From UBA932 sp031548545 (GTDB lineage: Bacteria > Bacteroidota > Bacteroidia > Bacteroidales > UBA932): 31,286 nucleotides of DNA. The position numbers were made by a program, and so were the translations under genes. Positions 1 to 7,370 of the stretch are shown here, piece by piece (position 1 is the stretch's first letter; each line of letters begins with the position of its first letter). Location of the stretch: NCBI GenBank assembly GCA_031548545.1, contig JAVBQY010000028.1:1-31286 (forward strand). Reading direction: 5' to 3'. The notes beneath the pieces were generated by a model. That model worked only from the letters and a program-made list of their open reading frames with translations. It made no database searches and had not been told where the DNA came from.

Positions 1-4
1 AGGC

Positions 5-103
5 ACTGGTATGCCCATTTTGCGAAACAGGTAACTCCACGCCATACTTTCGTATAGCATGAACATTACACCTGTAGCCTCGCAAAATTTGAAAATTACC
101 AGT
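5..103 (-). ncRNA. Structured leader or small RNA, unrecognised class
   Basis: Four nested helices are visible. Positions 5-11 pair with 97-103 (ACTGGTA/TACCAGT), 17-25 with 80-88 (ATTTTGCGA/TCGCAAAAT), 27-32 with 70-75 (ACAGGT/ACCTGT), and 38-47 with 52-61. The last is a 10-bp hairpin whose loop reads GAAA, a GNRA tetraloop, on the minus strand. Its two non-Watson-Crick positions (40/59 and 43/56) are G-U wobbles on the minus strand but C-A mismatches on the plus strand, so the RNA is on the minus strand. A minus-strand -7 box lies upstream at 183-190. I do not recognise the fold as a known riboswitch. It is probably the leader of a gene beyond the left edge. Confidence 0.55.
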
Positions 104-116
104 TTTCTACACCGAG

Positions 117-163
117 ACGTTCAGCGAACGTTATGTCTATATGTCAACGGGGCTAAGCCCGTT
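117..163 (-). other. Two small hairpins in the leftward leader
   Basis: ACGTTC at 117-122 pairs with GAACGT at 126-131 across a three-base loop. AACGGG at 146-151 pairs with CCCGTT at 158-163 across a six-base loop. Both lie between the leftward -7 box and the large nested fold, so they would be at the 5' end of the same transcript. Neither is followed by a T-run, so they do not look like terminators. Confidence 0.4.
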
Positions 164-182
164 ATATTCTATTTTATAAATG

Positions 183-190
183 CAAAGGTA
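183..190 (-). promoter_or_regulatory. Leftward -7 box TACCTTTG
   Basis: The minus strand reads TACCTTTG, a full match to the Bacteroidota TAnnTTTG -7 element. No clear TTTG lies 19-21 bases upstream. It sits just past the fic stop codon and points away from that gene. It would therefore start a new transcript running off the left edge, through the folded region at 5-163. Confidence 0.45.
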
Positions 191-211
191 CGAATTACGC
201 CGAAATTCAGG

Positions 212-1306
212 CTATAAATCCATATTCAATTCATAATTCGTACTTCGCCCGCCTTGCGCTTCTTTTCGCAAAATCCCCTTATTTATCAGGTCTTGTATAT
301 CGCGCAAAGCCGTGTCCGGTGATGTCTTTGTTATCTTTCCCCATTTGGATGAAGTCAACTTGCCATCGAAACCATCCAACAGCTTGTTTATCATCAATCG
401 TTGGCGGTCATTCAAATTGGCTTGTTGATGTTGTTCCCAAAATTTCGCCTTGACCAATACTGCCTTCAATGTTTCTTCGCTATTTACTAATGCCCGTTCG
501 AGACAGGACAGAAACCATTCTAACCAAACAGTTATGTCGTTATCGCCCCGTTGGGTTTTCTCCAAAACTTCATAATACTTTTTGCGTTCGGCAAGTATTT
601 GGCTCGACATGCTGTAAAACCGTTGCGAACTATTGTCGCTTCGGGCAAGTTGCATATCGGCGATGGCGCGGGCTATACGTCCGTTACCGTCATCAAACGG
701 GTGTATAGTAACAAACCAAAAATGAGCGATGGCGGCTTTTATTACCGGGTCTGTTTGCGAACCGTTGTTGAACCATTGCAGGAACTTGGTCATTTCGACT
801 TCCACCAATTCGCCTTTCGGAGCTTCGTAGTGTACTTTTTCTTTTCCCATCGGGCCGGAAACGACCTGCATTTCCCCACTACGGTATTTGGCAACTTCTA
901 TCTTGTACATGCCGCTATGCCCCGTAGGGAAAAGGGCGGCGTGCCATCCGAACAGGCGGTCATCCGTCAAGGGTAGGGTATATCGCTGCGTGGCATCCAA
1001 CATCATTTCAACCACACCGTCCACATTGCGGGACGAATCGACCAATCCCGACACTTCCAAACCCAATCGGCGGGCGATGGATGAGCGTACTTGCTCTTTA
1101 TTCAGCAATTCGCCTTCAATTTCGGACGATTTCAATACATCCAATGTTAAGGTGGTCAGTACGGCTTCTTCCTGCAAATGGAAGCCTAAGCTTTCCATTT
1201 GTCCCAATAGTCGGCCTTGCAAATGACGTACATTACCGAGTAATGCTAACAATTTATCGTTGTCCCATTTGAAATCCGTCCAATTTTTCTTTTGATGCAA
1301 ATACAT
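212..1306 (-). CDS. Fic family protein, class II, self-inhibited
   Basis: This is a 364-residue Fic protein. The active-site motif HPFDDGNGRIAR (residues 202-213) matches HxFx(D/E)GNGRxxR, whose histidine supports transfer of AMP or another nucleotide phosphate from a nucleotide to a protein hydroxyl. The segment S60-SEI-E64-G65 matches the inhibitory (S/T)xxxE(G/N) motif. Because it lies before the Fic core, this is a class II enzyme in which the glutamate blocks productive ATP binding. The N-terminal region resembles the Fic_N/DUF4172 type, and the last 70 or so residues look like a winged helix, suggesting DNA binding or autoregulation. No separate antitoxin gene is adjacent. The target is unknown. 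The start is the ATG at 1306, behind an excellent promoter at 1327-1358. The leftward promoter and folded RNA beside it suggest accessory DNA. Confidence 0.88.
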   Translation of the reverse strand: MYLHQKKNWTDFKWDNDKLLALLGNVRHLQGRLLGQMESLGFHLQEEAVLTTLTLDVLKSSEIEGELLNKEQVRSSIARRLGLEVSGLVDSSRNVDGVVEMMLDATQRYTLPLTDDRLFGWHAALFPTGHSGMYKIEVAKYRSGEMQVVSGPMGKEKVHYEAPKGELVEVEMTKFLQWFNNGSQTDPVIKAAIAHFWFVTIHPFDDGNGRIARAIADMQLARSDNSSQRFYSMSSQILAERKKYYEVLEKTQRGDNDITVWLEWFLSCLERALVNSEETLKAVLVKAKFWEQHQQANLNDRQRLMINKLLDGFDGKLTSSKWGKITKTSPDTALRDIQDLINKGILRKEAQGGRSTNYELNMDL

Positions 1307-1326
1307 AATCTCCGCTAATTATTCGG

Positions 1327-1358
1327 CAAATATATGTCTTTTTCTCCGCATGGCCAAA
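1327..1358 (-). promoter_or_regulatory. fic promoter (TTTG, 20 bases, TATATTTG)
   Basis: On the minus strand TTTG (1358-1355) is followed after exactly 20 bases by TATATTTG (1334-1327), a full TAnnTTTG match. The start codon is 20 bases further on, so the 5' leader is short. This is one of four promoters in the window with the same 20-base spacing. Confidence 0.7.
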
Positions 1359-1420
1359 TTTTACACCGCATTTTAAGCGGCGATTAATCAAATTATTCTC
1401 CGCTTCCTCAATTTTTGGTG

Positions 1421-1460
1421 CAAGGTGCAAGCATCTATATATAGATAGACTTGCACCTTG
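1421..1460. repeat. Nested palindrome, 11-bp arms around a 14-bp palindrome
   Basis: CAAGGTGCAAG (1421-1431) and CTTGCACCTTG (1450-1460) are perfect inverted repeats. Inside them, ATCTATATATAGAT (1433-1446) is a perfect palindrome. No T-run follows on either side, so this is unlikely to be an intrinsic terminator. A protein-binding operator, a recombination site or a cruciform are possible. It lies about 60 bases upstream of the fic -33 box. Confidence 0.6.
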
Positions 1461-1490
1461 TACTAAGCCAAAATATTTATTGATAGCGCC

Positions 1491-1521
1491 TTTGCTATAA
1501 TTGAAAAATTGCGTAACTTTA
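1491..1521 (+). promoter_or_regulatory. Possible rightward promoter with no gene behind it
   Basis: TTTG (1491-1494), a 19-base spacer and TAACTTTA (1514-1521, seven of eight to TAnnTTTG) form a plausible promoter. No rightward gene follows before the terminator near 1710. It may drive a short RNA, be the remnant of a lost gene, or be chance in AT-rich DNA. Confidence 0.3.
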
Positions 1522-1709
1522 AACCCTCGTCATTTGTGGACATTTGTACCCCTAATGGCGCCAAAAAACGTCCTTTGACAAACATTACCTAATCATTACC
1601 TACAAAGTATGATTGGTCGATAAATGTTGAGTATGAATATTATAGGTCGGACGGTTCACTTTCCGTCCGGACCGCAAAGAGGTAAGTCAGAAGATGACAA
1701 CTCAAAGCC

Positions 1710-1748
1710 AAAAGAGGGTGTCCAAAAAGTTTTTGGGCACCCTCTTTT
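1710..1748. terminator. Strong terminator after the outer-membrane protein gene
   Basis: AAAAGAGGGTG on the left pairs with CACCCTCTTTT on the right. The stem continues inward through CC/GG and AAAAA/TTTTT around a one-base bulge and a very small loop. The A-run on the left edge and T-run on the right make it work in both directions. It lies 45 bases beyond the stop codon of the leftward gene at 1793. Confidence 0.75.
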
Positions 1749-1792
1749 GTTTAGAAGCCTCAGAATGTCGGGTATGCGTAGTGAAGGATATT

Positions 1793-2581
1793 TTAATGAA
1801 GTTGGGTGTTAAACCCGGCAAACACCTGGAATTGCGGTTGGCCGGCGCCATAGGCAAATACGGAGTATTGCGGTTCTATGAAAATATTGAATACCGTGCG
1901 GCCCATCTTGATGACCTTGCCTATACCCAGGCCAATGGGGATATTATAGCTGCCGCTGTTCAGGTCAAACGTCCAGACCCCCGTGCTGCGCAGGTAGGTG
2001 CCGCCGCCCAGTTGCCACATGGCAAAGAGTTGAGGCGTGAGCATATTGACGTCGGCTTTATCCTGGTTCCCGGCGTATGATATTTGCCAGGTGAGGAGTG
2101 AGCCGAATTGAAAGACCGGACTGTTTTTGAAGAAAGCGATGGCCGATAAGCCGACCTGCCATTTGCCGGACCCCAGTTCATTGGTGCCGGTGGGGAAGGT
2201 GAGGGCGGGGCCTACGCCAAGGTCAATCCCCTCATTGCCGGTATTGAATTTGTAGATCACAAAGGCGTTGAGGTCATACAAGCCGGACTGTGGGCTTGCG
2301 CCATCCTTCGCAATGGTCATAATAGGCAGCGAGGCGCGGATAATGAAGTTGCCGATAGGTTGGGCGTAACGCAGCCATGCGGTATTCATACTCGCTTCGG
2401 GAGTGCCGTATAAGGTCGGTGCATAGTAATTATGCAGGTTAACGGTCTTGATACTGGCCAGCGGGTTGTTGGCCTGTTTGATGGCCTCTTCGTCCGAAGG
2501 ACCTTCCGTTGGTTGTTGCTGTGCCTGCACGGGCAAGGCCAGTGCAATTATCATGAGGGAGAATAAAAATTTGCGTTTCAT
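1793..2581 (-). CDS. Predicted outer-membrane beta-barrel protein
   Basis: This is a 262-residue exported protein. Residues 1-20 are a signal peptide ending in VQAQ. The mature part is a series of short alternating strands rich in aromatic and glycine residues, for example PALTFPTGTNELGSGKWQVG and NIFIEPQYSVFAYGAG, which is typical of small outer-membrane barrels. It resembles the MetA/phenol-degradation-type barrel family annotated as putative transporters, but substrate cannot be inferred. It lies downstream of carB on the same strand with a 60-base gap that has no clear terminator, so it may be partly cotranscribed with carAB. A possible own promoter (TAAATTTA) sits almost at the start codon and is weak. 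Confidence 0.7.
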   Translation of the reverse strand: MKRKFLFSLMIIALALPVQAQQQPTEGPSDEEAIKQANNPLASIKTVNLHNYYAPTLYGTPEASMNTAWLRYAQPIGNFIIRASLPIMTIAKDGASPQSGLYDLNAFVIYKFNTGNEGIDLGVGPALTFPTGTNELGSGKWQVGLSAIAFFKNSPVFQFGSLLTWQISYAGNQDKADVNMLTPQLFAMWQLGGGTYLRSTGVWTFDLNSGSYNIPIGLGIGKVIKMGRTVFNIFIEPQYSVFAYGAGQPQFQVFAGFNTQLH

Positions 2582-2641
2582 AATAGTTAAATTTAAATTG
2601 TTCTATTACGAAACGCAAATTTCGTGCCAAAAGCTCACGGG

Positions 2642-5600
2642 CTATTTATACTCGTCCCAGCTCTTGATTTGTATGTCGTCAATATCCAGCGCGCAGAAGG
2701 CATTGATAAAGGCAGTGGCCAGGCGTGCATTAGCAATCAACGGGATGTTGTAGTCAATGGCGGCCCGCCGTACCTGGTAGCCCTTGCTGAGCTCGCGGGT
2801 GGTAAGGTTTTTGGGGATGTTGACTACAAAGTCTATTTTCTTTTCCTGCAGCAGGTCCAATACCTGGGGCTGTCCTTCTTCGCCGGGCCAGTGGGCCAGT
2901 TGGGCCGGAACGCCGTTTTCCTGCAGGTAGGTATAGCTGCCTGTAGTGGCGTAAATAGTATAGCCTTTTTCGGCCAGTAGCTGAGCCGACGAGAGCATGG
3001 CGGCTTTCTGCTTGGCATCTCCGGTAGACAATAAAATGGTTTTTTTCGGGATACGATAACCTACGGAAAGCATGGATTTCAAGACGGCTTCATTGGAGTC
3101 GTCGCCGATACAGCCTACTTCGCCGGTAGAGGCCATGTCAACGCCCAGTACGGGGTCGGCCTTTTGCAGACGGGAGAAAGAGAACTGTGAGGCTTTGATA
3201 CCTACATAATCGAGGTCAAAGGCGTTTTTACCGGGTTTTTCCACCGGCAGGCCTAACATGGCTTTGGCGGCCAGCTCAATGAAATTTATCTTTAGTACCT
3301 TTGATACGAAGGGAAAACTACGCGAGGCGCGCAGGTTACATTCAATTACTTTGATGTCGTTTTCGCGCGCAAGGAATTGGATGTTGAACGGACCGGATAT
3401 CTCTAGGGCCTGGGCGATTTGCCGCGCGATTTTCTTGATACGCCGCGCCGTTTCCACATAGAGCTTTTGCGGAGGAAACTGTATGGTGGCATCGCCGGAA
3501 TGTACGCCGGCAAATTCAATATGTTCGGAGATGGCGTAGGCTACGATTTCACCTTTGCTGGCCACCGCGTCTATCTCTATTTCCTTGGCATTCTCTATGA
3601 ATTCACTGACTACGACCGGGTGCTTTTTGGATACATTGGCGGCCAGTTGCAGGAACATTTCCAACTCTGTTTTATTGGAGCATACATTCATGGCGGCGCC
3701 GGACAGCACGTAGGAGGGGCGTACCAGTACGGGGAAGCCTACTTCGTCTACAAAGCCGAACACGTCGTCCATGCTGCTGAGTTCTTTCCAGCGTGGCTGG
3801 TCAATGCCCAGGGTGTCGAGCATGGAAGAAAATTTATGCCGGTCTTCGGCCTTATCGATGTTTTGTGCGGCGGTACCCAGCAGGTTGACCTTGGCGGAAT
3901 CAAGGCGCATGGCCAGGTTGTTGGGGATCTGTCCGCCCACGCTTACCACTACGCCGTGCGGATTTTCCAAGTCTATGATGTCCATTACCCGTTCGAAGGT
4001 CAGTTCATCGAAATACAAACGGTCGCACATGTCGTAATCCGTACTTACCGTTTCGGGGTTGTAGTTGATCATGACGCCGCGCCATCCTTCTTTACGCATG
4101 GTTTGAAGGGTGTTGACCGAACACCAGTCGAATTCTACGGAGCTGCCTATACGGTAGGCGCCGGAGCCTAAGACGATCACCGAGCGTTTATCGCCCAGGT
4201 AGTTCACGTCATTGGTGCTGCCGTTGTAGGTGAGGTACAGGTAATTGGTCTGCGCCGGATATTCTGCCGCCAGGGTGTCTATCTGTTTAACCACGGGGAC
4301 GATGCCGGCCTTTTTACGCTGTTCACGCAATTCATGGGTGGCATCATCGGCATTACGGTCTTTGGTTACCAGGCGTGCGATCTGGAAGTCGGAAAAGCCT
4401 TGTTCTTTCGCGGTGCGGAGCAGGCGTTCGTCAATGTCACCAATAGACGGTATGGTTTCCAATGTGTCGGCTGTTGCTACGATATTGTGGAGTTTGTGCA
4501 GGAACCAGCGGTCAATCTTGGTCAGCTCATGGATCTGGTCTATGGAATAGCCCTTTTTGAAGGCCTTTTCAATGACAAAGATGCGGTTGTCCGTCGGTTC
4601 CCGCAGGGCCTTGTCTATGTCTTCAATCACAATTTCCTTGTTGGCTACAAAGCCGTGGGCGCCCTGGCCGATCATACGCAAGCCTTTCTGGATAACCTCT
4701 TCGAAGCTGCGGCCTATGGCCATTACCTCTCCCACGCTCTTCATGCTGCTGCCGATCTCGCGGGATACGCCGTGGAATTTACCCAAATCCCAACGCGGAA
4801 TTTTACATACGATATAATCAAGCGCCGGTTCAAAGAAGGCAGGCGTGGTTTTGGTTACGGAATTTTTGAGTTCGAACAGCCCGTAGCCCAAGCCTAATTT
4901 CGCGGCCACAAAGGCCAGCGGATAACCGGTGGCTTTGGAGGCCAGGGCCGAAGAACGGCTGAGGCGGGCGTTGACCTCAATCACCCGGTAGTCTTCCGAA
5001 TAAGGGTCAAAGGCGTATTGGACATTACACTCACCCACAATACCGATATGCCGGATAATGCGGATGGAAAGTTCGCGTAATTTGTGAAATTCGCTGTTGG
5101 TCAGGGTTTGGGAAGGGGCGACTACAATACTTTCGCCGGTGTGGATACCCAGCGGGTCAAAATTCTCCATGTTGCAGACCGTGATGCAATTGTCGTATCG
5201 GTCACGGACTACCTCATATTCGATTTCTTTCCAGCCCTTAAGTGATTTTTCTACCAATACCTGGGAAGAATAGGCGAAGGATTTTTCGGCCAGCTTATTG
5301 AGTTCCTCCTCGTTGTCGCAAAATCCGCTGCCCAGGCCTCCGAGGGCGTAAGCGGCGCGGATGATCACCGGGTAGCCCAGCTCCCTGGCGGCGCGGCGGG
5401 CGTCGTCCATATTGTTCACCGCCTCGCTCTTGATGGTTTTTACATTGATCTCATCCAGTTTTTTTACAAAGAGCTCCCGGTCCTCGGTATCAATCACCGC
5501 CTGCACGGGGGTCCCCAGTACCTTAACGTTATATTTTTCGAGAATGCCTGATCTGTAAAGTTCTACACCGCAATTTAATGCCGTTTGACCGCCGAATGAC

Positions 5601-5857
5601 AATAAGATACCGTCCGGCTTTTCTTTTTTGATGACTTTTTCTACAAAGAAAGGTGTTACCGGGAGGAAGTAAATTTTGTCGGCCACCCCTTCCGAGGTTT
5701 GTACTGTGGCTATATTAGGGTTGATCAGTACCGTGTGGATGTTTTCTTCCCGCAGGGCTTTCAGGGCTTGTGAGCCGGAGTAGTCGAATTCACCGGCTTC
5801 GCCGATTTTGAGGGCGCCCGAACCGAGCAGCAATACTTTCTTGATTTCGTGTTGCAT
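2642..5857 (-). CDS. carB: Carbamoyl-phosphate synthase large subunit
   Basis: This is a full-length 1071-residue CarB. It makes carbamoyl phosphate from bicarbonate, ammonia passed from CarA, and two ATP, for pyrimidine and arginine synthesis in the cytoplasm. The layout is the family standard: a first carboxyphosphate ATP-grasp half beginning LLLGSGALKIGEAGEFDYSG, a helical oligomerisation segment near residues 400-540, a second ATP-grasp half beginning VIVLGSGAYRIGSSVEFDW, and a C-terminal MGS-like allosteric domain (about residues 935-1071, starting KKTILLSTGDAKQKA). The last usually binds effectors such as UMP, IMP or ornithine. Its ATG follows the carA stop codon after a single base, so the two subunits are translationally linked. 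No frameshift or missing segment is seen. Confidence 0.97.
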   Translation of the reverse strand: MQHEIKKVLLLGSGALKIGEAGEFDYSGSQALKALREENIHTVLINPNIATVQTSEGVADKIYFLPVTPFFVEKVIKKEKPDGILLSFGGQTALNCGVELYRSGILEKYNVKVLGTPVQAVIDTEDRELFVKKLDEINVKTIKSEAVNNMDDARRAARELGYPVIIRAAYALGGLGSGFCDNEEELNKLAEKSFAYSSQVLVEKSLKGWKEIEYEVVRDRYDNCITVCNMENFDPLGIHTGESIVVAPSQTLTNSEFHKLRELSIRIIRHIGIVGECNVQYAFDPYSEDYRVIEVNARLSRSSALASKATGYPLAFVAAKLGLGYGLFELKNSVTKTTPAFFEPALDYIVCKIPRWDLGKFHGVSREIGSSMKSVGEVMAIGRSFEEVIQKGLRMIGQGAHGFVANKEIVIEDIDKALREPTDNRIFVIEKAFKKGYSIDQIHELTKIDRWFLHKLHNIVATADTLETIPSIGDIDERLLRTAKEQGFSDFQIARLVTKDRNADDATHELREQRKKAGIVPVVKQIDTLAAEYPAQTNYLYLTYNGSTNDVNYLGDKRSVIVLGSGAYRIGSSVEFDWCSVNTLQTMRKEGWRGVMINYNPETVSTDYDMCDRLYFDELTFERVMDIIDLENPHGVVVSVGGQIPNNLAMRLDSAKVNLLGTAAQNIDKAEDRHKFSSMLDTLGIDQPRWKELSSMDDVFGFVDEVGFPVLVRPSYVLSGAAMNVCSNKTELEMFLQLAANVSKKHPVVVSEFIENAKEIEIDAVASKGEIVAYAISEHIEFAGVHSGDATIQFPPQKLYVETARRIKKIARQIAQALEISGPFNIQFLARENDIKVIECNLRASRSFPFVSKVLKINFIELAAKAMLGLPVEKPGKNAFDLDYVGIKASQFSFSRLQKADPVLGVDMASTGEVGCIGDDSNEAVLKSMLSVGYRIPKKTILLSTGDAKQKAAMLSSAQLLAEKGYTIYATTGSYTYLQENGVPAQLAHWPGEEGQPQVLDLLQEKKIDFVVNIPKNLTTRELSKGYQVRRAAIDYNIPLIANARLATAFINAFCALDIDDIQIKSWDEYK

Positions 5858-5858
5858 A

Positions 5859-6935
5859 TTATTTCCGGATCAATTGGATAAAGTCATCAAACAAGAATTT
5901 GGTGTCGGTGGGGCCGCTGGCCGCTTCCGGGTGAAATTGGGCGGAGAAGAAAGGCAGGCGCTTGTGGCGGATACCTTCATTGGTGCCGTCATTCATATTT
6001 ACAAACAAGGCATCCCAGTCATTGCCCAAGCTGGTTTCATCCACTGCAAAGCCGTGGTTCTGAGAGGTGATGAAGCAGCGGTTGGTGCCGGCCATGCGTA
6101 CTGGCTGGTTATGACTGCGGTGCCCGTATTTCAGTTTGTAGGTTTTGGCGCCGCCGGCCTTGGCCAGCAGCTGGTTACCCATGCATATACCGCAAATGGG
6201 TTTCCCGGCTTCCATCGCCTTACGGATGTGTTGTACGGTAATGTCACAATAGTCCGGGTCGCCGGGGCCATTGGAGAGGAACAGGCCGTCGTACTCCAGG
6301 GTGTTAAAATCATAATCCCAGGGAACACGGATCAGTGTTACATCTTCATATTCCAGTAAACAGCGCAGGATGTTGTGCTTGATGCCGCAGTCAACCATGA
6401 CCACTGTTTTGCTACCCTTGCCGTAGCGGATGATCTCCTTGCAGCTGACCTTGGCAATTTGATTTTCCTTGTCCGGGTCTACAAAGTCCGTATCTTTGCC
6501 GTTAACCACGATTTTACCCAACATGGATCCGGCCTCGCGCAGCACCTTGGTCAGTTCACGGGTGTCGATCCCGTAAATGGCCGGCACCTTGTGCTCCTTC
6601 AGCCAGTCACCCAGGCTTTTTTCAGCATTCCAGTGACTATGCGCTGAGGAATAGTTCGATACAATGAATCCGCTGACTTGGATCTTTTCGGATTCATAGA
6701 AAGCGGATAGGCCATTGATGAATTCATTTTTGGGGACACCGTAGTTTCCGACTAAGGGAAAGGTTGATACGAGAATTTGTCCGGAATAGGAGGGGTCGGT
6801 CAGGCTTTCGGGATACCCCATCATGGCGGTGTTGAATACCACTTCGCCGGCGGAAGGCTCCTCGTAGCCGAATGAAAACCCATTAAATACCATTCCATTA
6901 GCTAATACTAAGGAGGCAGGTGTTGGATATTGCAT
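5859..6935 (-). CDS. carA: Carbamoyl-phosphate synthase small subunit
   Basis: This is a 358-residue glutaminase subunit that splits glutamine and passes ammonia to CarB. The N-terminal CarA-specific domain (about residues 5-140, with FNTAMMGYPESLTDPSYSGQ) is followed by a class I amidotransferase domain. The nucleophile is Cys251 in GICMGNQ, where Asn replaces the more common His of GxCxGHQ. His335 and Glu337 in FHPEA complete the triad. The gene is first in a carA-carB operon. Its promoter overlaps the terminator of the heavy-metal gene just upstream. Start: the ATG at 6935, 20 bases after the -7 box. Confidence 0.97.
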   Translation of the reverse strand: MQYPTPASLVLANGMVFNGFSFGYEEPSAGEVVFNTAMMGYPESLTDPSYSGQILVSTFPLVGNYGVPKNEFINGLSAFYESEKIQVSGFIVSNYSSAHSHWNAEKSLGDWLKEHKVPAIYGIDTRELTKVLREAGSMLGKIVVNGKDTDFVDPDKENQIAKVSCKEIIRYGKGSKTVVMVDCGIKHNILRCLLEYEDVTLIRVPWDYDFNTLEYDGLFLSNGPGDPDYCDITVQHIRKAMEAGKPICGICMGNQLLAKAGGAKTYKLKYGHRSHNQPVRMAGTNRCFITSQNHGFAVDETSLGNDWDALFVNMNDGTNEGIRHKRLPFFSAQFHPEAASGPTDTKFLFDDFIQLIRK

Positions 6936-6955
6936 GGTTAAGCGTTTAAACTGGA

Positions 6956-6986
6956 CAAAGTTAGAAAAAAAAAAGATGGCTGAAAA
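6956..6986 (-). promoter_or_regulatory. carAB promoter
   Basis: The minus strand reads TAACTTTG at 6963-6956, a full TAnnTTTG -7 match. The -33 position 19 bases upstream reads TTTT instead of TTTG and falls in the loop of the upstream terminator hairpin. The ten-T run of that terminator fills half the spacer. Confidence 0.65.
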
Positions 6987-7011
6987 ATATTGTTATTAAC
7001 AGCCATCTTTT
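6965..7011 (-). terminator. Terminator of the metal cassette
   Basis: On the plus strand AAAAGATGGCTG (6971-6982) pairs with CAGCCATCTTTT (7000-7011) across a 17-base loop. On the minus strand the stem is followed directly by T residues, ten in all at 6974-6965. This is a canonical intrinsic terminator 9 bases beyond the stop codon of the heavy-metal-domain gene. Confidence 0.85.
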
Positions 7012-7019
7012 CGAAATTT

Positions 7020-7361
7020 TTATTGCTTCTCTTTTACTTTTGCCTCTTGTTCTTCCGGTACGACTTCTGATACGGTATATCCCAATTTTTCAATGGCTTT
7101 CTGCAGCTTTTCCTTATCTGTTTTTTTCGGATTGAACTTGACCCATACCTCTTTTTTGGGGAGGTCTACCTTCATGTCCGTTACCCCCTTTTCATAAGGT
7201 ATGTTGTTCAGTATTTTCTTTTTGCAATGGTCACAGTCCATGCTCACGCTGAAAGTGACCTCATTGTCTTTTTTCTTGTTGTCTTGTTTGTCTTGCGCCT
7301 GTATACCGCTGAAAAGCGCCAGTGACAGCACCGTCGTTAGGATAAATCTAAGTGTTTTCAT
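7020..7361 (-). CDS. Secreted heavy-metal-associated (HMA) domain protein
   Basis: This is a 113-residue protein with a signal peptide (about residues 1-22, ending IQAQ), a lysine-rich linker and one HMA fold. The metal loop is MDCDHCKKK, with Cys43 and Cys46 as the CxxC pair that binds soft metals such as Cu(I) in CopZ- and MerP-type proteins. The rest follows the ferredoxin-like pattern, including TDMKVDLPKKEVWVKFNPKKTDKEKLQKAIEKLGYTV. It is likely periplasmic, handing metal to or from the receptor encoded 9 bases upstream. Copper is the usual guess for this loop, but the metal is not determined here. Confidence 0.88.
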   Translation of the reverse strand: MKTLRFILTTVLSLALFSGIQAQDKQDNKKKDNEVTFSVSMDCDHCKKKILNNIPYEKGVTDMKVDLPKKEVWVKFNPKKTDKEKLQKAIEKLGYTVSEVVPEEQEAKVKEKQ

Positions 7362-7370
7362 TTATGTATG

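Larger units (their letters stand above)
1307..1792. other. Gene-free region between fic and the outer-membrane protein
   Basis: These 486 bases hold no convincing gene. They contain the fic promoter (1327-1358), a nested palindrome (1421-1460), a possible rightward promoter with no gene behind it (1491-1521), a GGACGG/CCGTCC hairpin (1649-1654 and 1663-1668), and a strong terminator hairpin (1710-1748). The remainder is AT-rich. It could contain the border of a mobile element, but no duplicated attachment sequence was found. Confidence 0.6.

Noticed and set aside
1694..2080. 128-codon rightward frame over the terminator and the end of the outer-membrane protein gene
   Set aside because: It runs through a terminator hairpin and then antisense to a gene with a good signal peptide.
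2608..2625. ACGAAA/TTTCGT hairpin after carB as a terminator
   Set aside because: Six pairs only and no T-run on the minus strand, so carB termination here is not supported.
3419..4171. 250-codon rightward frame opposite carB
   Set aside because: It lies wholly within the intact carB gene on the other strand, shows no domain or start signal, and arises from carB codon bias.
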